A stretch of DNA of 8,798 nucleotides from assembly GCA_021203585.1 (NCBI GenBank), contig JAJQAW010000091.1, positions 1 through 8,798 on the forward strand, given 5' to 3'. The notes under the pieces are model-generated. The model was not told the origin of the DNA. It worked only from the letters and a program-made list of their open reading frames with translations, and ran no database searches. Shown here one piece after another: positions 1 to 5,602 of this stretch. The translations under genes and the position numbers were made by a program. Origin of the DNA: Rikenellaceae bacterium (GTDB taxonomy: Bacteria; Bacteroidota; Bacteroidia; Bacteroidales; Rikenellaceae). Within the stretch, counting starts at the first letter, position 1. Every line of letters begins with the position of its first letter.

Positions 1-1037
1 CTACCAAAATCGCTCTGTTCGAGAATGAAACCGAAATTTTTGAGAAAACCCTGCGCCACAGCAACGAAGAATTGGCTCCGTATCCGAAAATCACCGATCA
101 GTTCTCTTTCCGTAAGGATTTAATCTTAGAAGCTCTCCGGCAGGAAGGGGTGGCCCTCGGGAGTATCGATGCGGTAGTCGGTCGCGGGGGATTGGTTAAA
201 CCGATCCCGTCCGGTGTTTACGAAATGAACGAGGCCTTGGTTCGGGATCTGATCGATGCGCCCATGGGCGAACACGCCTCCAATTTAGGCGGTTTGATCG
301 CTCGCGATCTGGCAAAGCAGATCGGGCACGGAGCCCGGGCGTTTATCGCCGATCCGGTGGTGGTGGACGAAATGCAGGATGTGGCCCGGATCAGCGGCCA
401 TCCGGAGGTTCCCCGTTTGTCGATCTTTCACGCGTTAAACCAGAAGGCCGTAGCCCGGATGTACGCGCAATCTATCGATAAAAAATACGAAGAGTTGAAC
501 CTGATCGTGGCCCACCTGGGTGGAGGAATTTCAGTTGCCGCACACGAAAAAGGCCGCGTAATCGATGTCAACAACGCCCTTTACGGCGAAGGACCGTTCT
601 CACCGGAGCGGGTGGGGACGCTTTCCGCGGGTCAGGTGATCGATCTGTGCTTCAGTGGGAAATATACCTACTCCGAACTGAAAAAGCAGGTAGCCGGCAA
701 AGGCGGAGTCGTGGCCTGGTTGGGTACCAACGATATGCGTACGGTCCGGGAACGCGCCGCTTCGGGCGATACCCGCGCCCGGCTCATTGTCGATGCAATG
801 GGCTATGCGGTAGCCAAAGAAATCGGGGCGATGGCTGCGGTATTATCGGGCCGCGTGGATGCGATTCTGCTAACCGGCGGCATCGTTCATGGTCAGACCA
901 CCCGTGAGTATATCCGAAAACGGGTGGAGTTTATCGCCCCGGTCGCCTTTTATCCCGGTGAAGACGAAATGCGGGCTTTGGCGATGAACGGCCTCCGGGT
1001 ATTAACAGGAGATACCGTACCGAAAGTTTATTCGTAG
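1..1037 (+). CDS. buk: Butyrate kinase, 5' end cut off by the window
   Basis: Butyrate kinase of the ASKHA (acetokinase) family interconverts butyryl phosphate + ADP and butyrate + ATP, the last step of the phosphotransbutyrylase/kinase route to butyrate in the cytoplasm. The reading frame is open from base 3 (TKIALFENETEIF...), so the apparent TTG start at 72 is an internal Leu codon. The residues before it match the family's start, and only about a dozen N-terminal residues (the first phosphate loop) lie outside the window. Visible signatures are AHLGGGISV (nucleotide-binding loop), RVIDVNNALYGEGPFSPER, CFSGKYT, LGTNDMR, the adenosine-loop region LLTGGIVHG, and the C-terminal PVAFYPGEDEMRALA. 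About 345 residues are visible and the family is about 355 long, so the gene looks intact up to the TAG at 1035-1037. A phosphate butyryltransferase gene is the expected upstream neighbour but is not in view. The family call is very firm. The true substrate could include branched-chain acids such as isobutyrate. Confidence 0.95.
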   Translation, partial: TKIALFENETEIFEKTLRHSNEELAPYPKITDQFSFRKDLILEALRQEGVALGSIDAVVGRGGLVKPIPSGVYEMNEALVRDLIDAPMGEHASNLGGLIARDLAKQIGHGARAFIADPVVVDEMQDVARISGHPEVPRLSIFHALNQKAVARMYAQSIDKKYEELNLIVAHLGGGISVAAHEKGRVIDVNNALYGEGPFSPERVGTLSAGQVIDLCFSGKYTYSELKKQVAGKGGVVAWLGTNDMRTVRERAASGDTRARLIVDAMGYAVAKEIGAMAAVLSGRVDAILLTGGIVHGQTTREYIRKRVEFIAPVAFYPGEDEMRALAMNGLRVLTGDTVPKVYS

Positions 1038-1054
1038 CAACTGGATGCGGATTC

Positions 1055-1086
1055 AAAAAATCAGCGAAGAGTAAGGTCGCTGTTTT
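1055..1086. terminator. Bidirectional intrinsic terminator between buk and copA
   Basis: CAGCGA (1062-1067) and TCGCTG (1077-1082) form a perfect 6-bp stem with a 9-base loop. On the plus strand it is followed by TTTT, serving buk. On the minus strand it is followed by ATTTTTT (complement of the A-run at 1055-1060), serving the copA transcript. The stem can extend past one T-T mismatch through A-T pairs. Its position between two converging genes fits a shared terminator. The stem is short, so efficiency is uncertain. Confidence 0.6.
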
Positions 1087-1168
1087 GATGATCAGTTACC
1101 CGGTTTTCCCGCCATTTTTTCGGTTTAAAGATCCACCCCACATTTCGGATCCCCCGCAGGCTGCCGGT

Positions 1169-2377
1169 TTATTTCGGATGAATTATAAAATCCCCGGCCT
1201 GGGATAACGCTTTTTGAAGAATATCGAGCGGCAGCGGCTGGTCGGTAAAAACGATCGTTGCCGCCGGTGGGACGAGCGTGACACTGGCCGAAACACCCTC
1301 CAGTCCGTTCAATGCTTTCTCCACACTTAACCGGCAATGGTTGCAGTTCATTCCCTCGATACGGTATTCTTTTTTCATTACATTCAAATGGAAAAGGTTA
1401 TTCGATTTGGTTTTTGTACTTAGATTTCTCCTTTTTAATCTCAGACTATTGGCTACCACGCTGAGGCTGCTCAGGGCCATGGCTGCCCCGGCCACCATCG
1501 GATCGAGCAAAAAGCCGTTCACGGGATATAAGACTCCCGCGGCAATGGGAATCCCGATCAAGTTATAAATAAAGGCCCAAAACAAGTTTTGCCGCACCGT
1601 CCTTACGGTCAGCTGCGATAAGCGGATGGCTTCCGGAATTTTGGATAGATTGGAGGAAATAATCGTTACCTGGGCCACATCCATGGCGATATCGCTTCCT
1701 TTTCTCATCGCAATACTCAGATCGGCCTGCGCCAGGGCGGCGCTATCGTTGATCCCATCGCCCACCATGGCTACGGTTCGTCCTTGTGCCTGCCATTGTT
1801 TTACCCATTCGGCTTTCTGCTGTGGAAGCATGCCGGCTCGTACCTGTTCGATGCCGGCTTGACGAGCCGTTTCGGCGGCCGCTGCCGCGTGATCCCCCGT
1901 CAGCATCCACACCTCGATGCCTGCCGCTTTTAACTTCCTCACCGCAGCGAGGGAATTTTCTTTTATCCGGTCGGTGACCGCCGCCACAGCCAGAGCCTGG
2001 TTCTGGTCGGCAAACCAGATTACGGTTTTGGCCTCCGCAGAAAAGAAATCCGCCCAATTTTGCAGCTGTTCGCTTATTCGAACGCCGTTTTCTTCGAGCA
2101 ATTGCCGATTTCCTGCCCAATAAACCGTGTCTCCTACTTGGCCTTTCACTCCGCGAGAGGTGATACTCTCAAAATGTTCCACCGGTAAGGCCGTTGTTCG
2201 GTCAAAATGAGAGACCACAGCCTGGGCCAACGGATGCTCCGAAAGTTTTTCCAGACTGTAAAAAACGGAAGATAAAAATAAAGCGGACTCGAATTCCCGC
2301 CCTTGTTCATCAAGCCAATAAAGATCCGTTACGGACGGTTTTCCTTCGGTTACGGGTCCCGTTTTATCCAGGATCAC
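1169..2377 (-). CDS. copA: Copper ATPase, C-terminal fragment (P/N domains, TM7-8, CopZ-like domain)
   Basis: This is the downstream part of the split copper ATPase, in the same frame; GTG at 2377-2375 is the first possible restart codon and is probably just the Val of TVILDKTG. It holds the phosphorylation loop DKTGPVTEG (Asp428 of the whole protein, with Pro where Thr is near-invariant), SEHPLA (ATP-binding HP motif), MLTGDH and VGDGINDSAALAQ. The last two helices carry FIYN and MAGAAMALSS-type residues; the YN and MxxSS pair is the Cu(I) signature of the P1B-1 subgroup. The final 69 residues form a second HMA domain (GMNCNHC) that begins with its own Met codon at 1378 and equals a free CopZ chaperone in size. 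C-terminally fused HMA domains occur in copper ATPases of this phylum as far as I recall. Whether anything is translated from this part is unknown. Confidence 0.85.
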   Translation of the reverse strand: MILDKTGPVTEGKPSVTDLYWLDEQGREFESALFLSSVFYSLEKLSEHPLAQAVVSHFDRTTALPVEHFESITSRGVKGQVGDTVYWAGNRQLLEENGVRISEQLQNWADFFSAEAKTVIWFADQNQALAVAAVTDRIKENSLAAVRKLKAAGIEVWMLTGDHAAAAAETARQAGIEQVRAGMLPQQKAEWVKQWQAQGRTVAMVGDGINDSAALAQADLSIAMRKGSDIAMDVAQVTIISSNLSKIPEAIRLSQLTVRTVRQNLFWAFIYNLIGIPIAAGVLYPVNGFLLDPMVAGAAMALSSLSVVANSLRLKRRNLSTKTKSNNLFHLNVMKKEYRIEGMNCNHCRLSVEKALNGLEGVSASVTLVPPAATIVFTDQPLPLDILQKALSQAGDFIIHPK

Positions 2378-2386
2378 CGTATCGAT

Positions 2387-3649
2387 TTATCGGGCGGTTT
2401 CCAAACTTTCCGCATCTTTGATCAGGATGCCGTTCTCAGCTCCTTTACCGATGCCGACCATCATAGCGGTGGGGGTAGCCAGGCCCAGAGCACACGGACA
2501 GGCGATAATCAATACCGTAACCAGGGCCAGAATCCCGTGTGTTATTCCGTGCTCCGCATCGAGCATCATCCAAAGTATGAGTGCCAGCAAAGCGATCCCG
2601 ATAATGACGGGAACAAAAACCGCTGCGATTTTATCAGTCAGTTTTTGTACGGGCGCCTTACTGCCCTGGGCATGCTGTACCATCCGGATAATTTGTGCCA
2701 ACAGGGTATCGCCGCCCACTTTTTCTGCCCGAAACCGGATATGTCCCTTCTGATTAATGGTTCCGGCGAAAACGCGGGAATCTTTTTCCTTGCGGACGGC
2801 TACCGGTTCGCCGCTGAGCATACTTTCATCCACATACGTGCTGCCGTGCACAACGGTTCCGTCGACCGCGATTTTCTCCCCCGGCCGCACCGAGATCACA
2901 TCCCCGGTACGTATCTGCTGCACCGGTATTTCTGTCGATGTGCCGTCCGAACGAACAAGGATTACTGTTTGGGGCTGCAGGCCCATCAATTTTTTTATGG
3001 CCGATGAAGTGTTTCCTTTGGCCCGTTCTTCCAGCGTTCTACCGAGCAGGATGAAAGCGATGATCACACTGGCCGCTTCGAAATAGACGTGCGGGTGTAT
3101 GCCCCGGGAAATCCAGAATTCCGGGAAAAACAGATTGAAAAGACTTAACAGGTAGGCGATGCCGGTACTGAGAGCCACCAAGGTGTCCATAGTCGCCGTC
3201 CGGTGCCGGAGTTGTTTCCAGGCGTTCACGAAAAATCCCCTTCCCAGCCAGCATACTACCGGGGTCGAGAGTATCCACATGATCCAGTCGACATACGGCC
3301 ATTTCATGCCGAACATGCCGATCAGGAAAATCGGCAATGACAGGAGGACGGCCCAGGCGGTGCGCCGTTTCAATTTCCGGTAGTGTTCCGATTGCGCGGC
3401 TTCGAGTTCCGCTGCGGATCGATCGGAGATCATCGGTATCAAATCGTATCCGGCTTGCTGCACCACTTCACGGAGTTGCCCGGAACTCTCGGCTTGCGGA
3501 TCGTACCGGATGACCACGGTGCAGGCGGCGAAGTTGACTGCAGCCCGAATCACACCGGGTTGGCGGTTCAGAATTTTTTCCACGCGCCCGGCACAAGCCG
3601 CACAGCTCATACCCGTAACTCCAAAAGTTTCTTCGACATATTTTGTCAT
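2387..3649 (-). CDS. copA: Copper ATPase, N-terminal fragment (HMA, TM1-6, actuator)
   Basis: This 420-residue open part of the split copper ATPase starts at ATG 3649-3647. It carries an HMA copper-binding domain (residues about 6-70, GMSCAAC), then hydrophobic helices at about 98-116, 121-140, 154-174 and 187-207. The actuator domain follows (about 215-330) with DESMLSGEP, the TGE-equivalent dephosphorylation loop, then two more helices at about 342-395 holding the transport motif CPCALGLATP (Cys384, Cys386). Translation ends in ...ESLETAR followed by TAA, seven residues before the aspartate that would be phosphorylated. The fragment therefore has a membrane path and metal sites but no ATP-hydrolysing domains. 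The gene starts 82 bases downstream of the nitroreductase stop on the same strand. No -7 box (TAnnTTTG) is visible in that gap, so co-transcription from the nitroreductase promoter is plausible. Confidence 0.88.
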   Translation of the reverse strand: MTKYVEETFGVTGMSCAACAGRVEKILNRQPGVIRAAVNFAACTVVIRYDPQAESSGQLREVVQQAGYDLIPMISDRSAAELEAAQSEHYRKLKRRTAWAVLLSLPIFLIGMFGMKWPYVDWIMWILSTPVVCWLGRGFFVNAWKQLRHRTATMDTLVALSTGIAYLLSLFNLFFPEFWISRGIHPHVYFEAASVIIAFILLGRTLEERAKGNTSSAIKKLMGLQPQTVILVRSDGTSTEIPVQQIRTGDVISVRPGEKIAVDGTVVHGSTYVDESMLSGEPVAVRKEKDSRVFAGTINQKGHIRFRAEKVGGDTLLAQIIRMVQHAQGSKAPVQKLTDKIAAVFVPVIIGIALLALILWMMLDAEHGITHGILALVTVLIIACPCALGLATPTAMMVGIGKGAENGILIKDAESLETAR

Positions 3650-3731
3650 GGGCGGTGTTCTTTATGGGGATCAATCCGGATGCTTTCGAATAGCCGGGAC
3701 CCGACGGTTTCTCCCGGGAACCAACGGCTGT

Positions 3732-4514
3732 CTACCGGGAGGGCTCGGCGCCGATCCATGAAACGGCATATTCCCGCTTCGAGCTTTGCGGTATTTCTTC
3801 CGGTCCGAGCTGGGAAAACTTCCCGTGCAGACCTTGTTCTCGGCAAGTTTCCCCGAAGTGACACAAGGCGATTCCCAGGTCGATCGAAGAAAACCGGGAT
3901 TTATCCTGGTAATAAAAATGCAAATTGCGGTCCTTCAGCACTACTTGCCACGGTTGGGTATTGCTGGCCGAAGGAGCCAGGCGGAGCATTTGCAACGGCA
4001 GGAGAAATTCTCCGGCCGATTCTTCGCGCAAGGGTTTATCGAAAGTATGATCGAAGAACAGCGAGCCGAACGGTTTGCGGTTATCGCTTCCGGCGCCAGC
4101 TCGCAGCAGGCGTTCGATCAGCCGTTTTTTTTCGGCCGGGTAGCCCACGGGAGAGACGATTCGTAGCACATCCTCCTCTTTCAGTTCGACCATTGCCGCG
4201 AAATCGCTCTTTCGAAGTGTACCCTCGAGCCAACAGGTACCCAGGCCGCGTTCGGTACAAAACAAGACGACCTGCTCGAAGAGGTATCCGGCATTTTCCT
4301 CGGCCAGTTTTCCCGGCTGGTAGATCAAGACCAGAAAATCGGAAGCTCCGGATATGACTCCGTAAGTTCCCAATTTTACCGCATCGGCACCCATCGGTTT
4401 CCGGATCAACTCCACCCGGGCGTTTCCCCCTAGCGGTTGGCCGAGGGAGTGAATATATTCCCGGATAACCCGGAGTTCATCCGATTTCAACGGTTCCCCG
4501 TTGTAGATACGCAC
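3732..4514 (-). CDS. TM1586-type nitroreductase, N-terminus cut by an in-frame TGA
   Basis: This is a putative FMN-dependent nitroreductase of the TM1586 type (Pfam family TM1586_NiRdase), two tandem nitroreductase-like halves. The open part gives 260 residues from GTG 4514. Visible signatures are GLGTCWLEG (about 90-98), the second-half motif APSASNTQPW (180-189) that resembles the FMN/substrate-contacting SxSNxQPW of the family, and DLGIALCHF. The natural start is almost certainly ATG 4550-4548: the frame from there reads MQVIESI, then TGA (4529-4527), then QRRSVRIYNGEPL. That is the expected nitroreductase N-terminus in which RRSVR binds the FMN phosphate. A -7 promoter box lies just upstream of that ATG. 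Restart at GTG 4514 would keep only the last residues of the RRSVR stretch and probably impair flavin binding. The physiological substrate is unknown. The gene ends with TAG at 3734-3732, 82 bases upstream of copA on the same strand. Confidence 0.85.
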   Translation of the reverse strand: MRIYNGEPLKSDELRVIREYIHSLGQPLGGNARVELIRKPMGADAVKLGTYGVISGASDFLVLIYQPGKLAEENAGYLFEQVVLFCTERGLGTCWLEGTLRKSDFAAMVELKEEDVLRIVSPVGYPAEKKRLIERLLRAGAGSDNRKPFGSLFFDHTFDKPLREESAGEFLLPLQMLRLAPSASNTQPWQVVLKDRNLHFYYQDKSRFSSIDLGIALCHFGETCREQGLHGKFSQLGPEEIPQSSKREYAVSWIGAEPSR

Positions 4515-4526
4515 GGAGCGTCGTTG

Positions 4527-4550
4527 TCAGATCGATTCAATGACCTGCAT
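4527..4550 (-). pseudogene. Original N-terminal codons of the nitroreductase, ending in TGA
   Basis: Eight codons on the minus strand, ATG CAG GTC ATT GAA TCG ATC TGA, are in frame with the downstream nitroreductase and encode the family-typical MQVIESI. The A-rich stretch AGAAAAAAAG immediately before the ATG and the -7 box at 4576-4569 make this the genuine translation start. The TGA is best explained as a nonsense substitution, for instance from CGA (Arg). Confidence 0.75.
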
Positions 4551-4568
4551 CTTTTTTTCTTATCTATA

Positions 4569-4576
4569 CAAAATTA
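4569..4576 (-). promoter_or_regulatory. Bacteroidetes -7 box for the nitroreductase(-copA) transcript
   Basis: The minus strand reads TAATTTTG, a perfect match to the Bacteroidetes -7 consensus TAnnTTTG. A transcription start about 7 bases downstream would leave a leader of roughly a dozen bases to ATG 4550. No convincing -33 TTTG at the usual distance is visible; CAA/CAAA on the plus strand occurs near 4599-4607, slightly too far away. Confidence 0.55.
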
Positions 4577-4638
4577 ATACTTTTACCTCGAAATTCCTCA
4601 ATTCAAATGCCACAATAGGCTACCGTCCCGAATAAGCG

Positions 4639-4646
4639 TATATTTG
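4639..4646 (+). promoter_or_regulatory. Bacteroidetes -7 box for ybaK
   Basis: TATATTTG is a perfect TAnnTTTG match, and a start of transcription near 4653 would leave about 12 bases to the GTG at 4665. It faces away from the minus-strand box about 65 bases to the left, so the gap is a divergent promoter region. The TTG at 4644 that could lengthen the gene lies inside this box and so cannot be the start codon. No clear -33 element is seen. Confidence 0.6.
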
Positions 4647-4664
4647 CGTTTAAATAATCCACGT

Positions 4665-5156
4665 GTGAAAAAGGAGACCAAAACCAACGCCGCCCGCCTG
4701 TTGGAGAAGGCGGGCATAGCCTATGCGCTGAACCGCTATGAAGTAGACCCTGCCGATCTATCGGCCGCCCACGTTGCGGACCAGTTAGGGATTGATGCCC
4801 GCACACTCTTCAAGACTTTGATCCTGCGCGGCGACCGCACCGGAATCTTCGTCTGCGTCATACCCGGCGATGCGGAGGTAGATCTGAAAAAAGCGGCCCG
4901 CGTATCGGGCAACAAAAAAGCCGACCTGATCCCCCTGAAGGAATTGCTTCCCATTACGGGCTACGTCCGTGGCGGCTGTTCGCCCATAGGGATGAAGAAG
5001 AAGTTTCCGACCTACCTCGACCAATTATCCGGTGAATGTACGGAGATCTACATCAGCGCGGGTCAGCGTGGCACCCAGATACGGATCGCACCGGCAGATT
5101 TAGTCTCTTTCCTGAACGCAACGGTAGTGGATCTGACTCTTGGCAACGGTAGGTAA
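4665..5156 (+). CDS. ybaK: Cys-tRNA(Pro)/aminoacyl-tRNA deacylase, YbaK type
   Basis: A trans-editing enzyme of the YbaK/EbsC group that hydrolyses Cys-tRNA(Pro), clearing the cysteine that prolyl-tRNA synthetase attaches by mistake. It is cytosolic, acting on free or synthetase-bound tRNA. With the GTG start at 4665 it is 163 residues, the usual family length, and begins MKKETKTNAARLLEKAGI, matching the typical KTNAxRxLdxAGI start. Key motifs are LFKTLILRGDRTG (the Lys at residue 50 is the conserved catalytic-site Lys), CVIPGDAEVDLKKAARVSGNKK (64-85) and GYVRGGCSPIGMKKKFPT (99-116) with the GxxSPxG substrate loop. It ends with TAA. No lesion is visible, in contrast to three of its neighbours. 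It stands alone downstream of its own promoter box. The family call is very firm; amino-acid specificity is inferred from the family. Confidence 0.94.
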   Translation: MKKETKTNAARLLEKAGIAYALNRYEVDPADLSAAHVADQLGIDARTLFKTLILRGDRTGIFVCVIPGDAEVDLKKAARVSGNKKADLIPLKELLPITGYVRGGCSPIGMKKKFPTYLDQLSGECTEIYISAGQRGTQIRIAPADLVSFLNATVVDLTLGNGR

Positions 5157-5365
5157 ACGGCTTTTTCTTCCTTTATTTTCCCTGGGCTACGGCTCTCTTT
5201 TTTAATTTCTCCTGGGTTTGAGGGCTGCCGTAAGGGGATGGTCTTTCCCTAAAAAAATCTTCGATTTTACCCGTTCTGTCGATAAACCGTAGATATCCGT
5301 CTACATTTCCTGCTCCCCCCTTTCTGGTCTGCTATTTTCGTGGTATAAATTAAAACACGCATACC
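5157..5365. other. Intergenic gap between ybaK and the HU-like gene
   Basis: 209 bases with no supported gene. The sequence after ybaK is pyrimidine-rich, with T-runs near 5161-5180 and 5199-5206, but I find no good hairpin before them. TATTTTCG at 5333-5340 matches the -7 consensus TAnnTTTG in seven of eight positions and lies 25 bases before the next ATG, so it is the best candidate promoter box for the downstream gene pair. Confidence 0.4.
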
Positions 5366-5590
5366 ATGAACCACACAGAATTGACAGCCCGCGTATCGCA
5401 GCTTTCCGGGCTGAGTGCAGAAACATGTCAAAAGGTACTGGACGCTTTCGAACAGGCTATATCCGAGAGTTTTTCCGAAAAAAACTGGAAAACCAAGGCC
5501 TTGGTCCATGTCAGCCGCATGCTAAACAGCATCCGTGAGAGACAAGAGAATCGTGCCCAGAAGAGGGAGAAAGATCAGCACGAAAAGTAA
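5366..5590 (+). CDS. Small HU-like helical protein, lacking the DNA-binding arm
   Basis: A 74-residue protein whose first ~37 residues resemble the N-terminal helical dimerisation part of HU/IHF proteins (MNHTELTARVSQLSGLSAET followed by a VLDAFEQAI helix). The beta saddle and arm of HU (GFGTFxVRxR and NPxTG) do not follow in this or the other forward frames. Instead the chain continues as a charged, probably helical tail ending RQENRAQKREKDQHEK. HU is normally ~90 residues, so this is not a working HU. It may be a small regulator or a distinct family using the same helical fold. The ATG at 5366 is supported by the HU-like start. Its TAA is 12 bases before the TonB-dependent receptor start, so the two are probably co-transcribed. 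Function unknown. Confidence 0.65.
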   Translation: MNHTELTARVSQLSGLSAETCQKVLDAFEQAISESFSEKNWKTKALVHVSRMLNSIRERQENRAQKREKDQHEK

Positions 5591-5602
5591 AAAGCGGGGA
5601 AT

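Larger units (their letters stand above)
1169..3649 (-). pseudogene. copA: Cu(I)-exporting P1B-ATPase gene split by an in-frame TAA
   Basis: Read as one frame from ATG 3649-3647 to TAA 1171-1169 this is a complete copper ATPase of 826 codons. Order: N-terminal HMA domain (GMSCAAC, Cys16/Cys19), TM1-4, actuator domain (SGEP, 279-282), TM5-6 with CPC (384-386), phosphorylation motif (Asp428), HP motif (His472), TGDH (584-587), GDGIND (630-635), TM7-8 with YN and MALSS, and a C-terminal HMA domain (Cys769/Cys772). Codon 421 (2389-2387) is TAA where relatives usually have a Lys codon (ETARKIDTVILDKTGT), so AAA to TAA is the simplest lesion. The frame is identical before and after. Position 432 is Pro, giving DKTGP instead of DKTGT. 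Neither fragment can be an active pump alone. The family protein expels Cu(I) from the cytoplasm using ATP. It could be a true pseudogene or a sequence error; the two surviving fragments are described separately. Confidence 0.85.

Noticed and set aside
2303..3007. 234-codon plus-strand open frame antisense to copA
   Set aside because: It is a shadow of a gene whose motifs are unmistakable on the minus strand; no family features in the translation.
3694..3717. CCGGGA/TCCCGG inverted repeat between the nitroreductase and copA
   Set aside because: It has a 12-base loop and no T-tract on the transcribed strand; it could be a weak RNA hairpin but there is no support for a regulator site or terminator.
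3383..4357. 324-codon open frame on the plus strand antisense to copA and the nitroreductase
   Set aside because: Its translation is rich in Arg, Pro and Ser with no domain pattern, and it spans two strongly supported minus-strand genes and the gap between them. It is a frame shadow in GC-rich coding DNA.
4644..4664. TTG start giving ybaK seven extra residues
   Set aside because: The TTG is part of the -7 box TATATTTG, and the extra residues (LRLNNPR) do not belong to the family; the GTG at 4665 gives the normal length.
5232..5257. Stem AGGGGA/TTCCCT followed by an A-run, considered as a terminator
   Set aside because: On the plus strand the tail is A, not T, and on the minus strand the T-run comes before the hairpin, so it fits an intrinsic terminator in neither direction.
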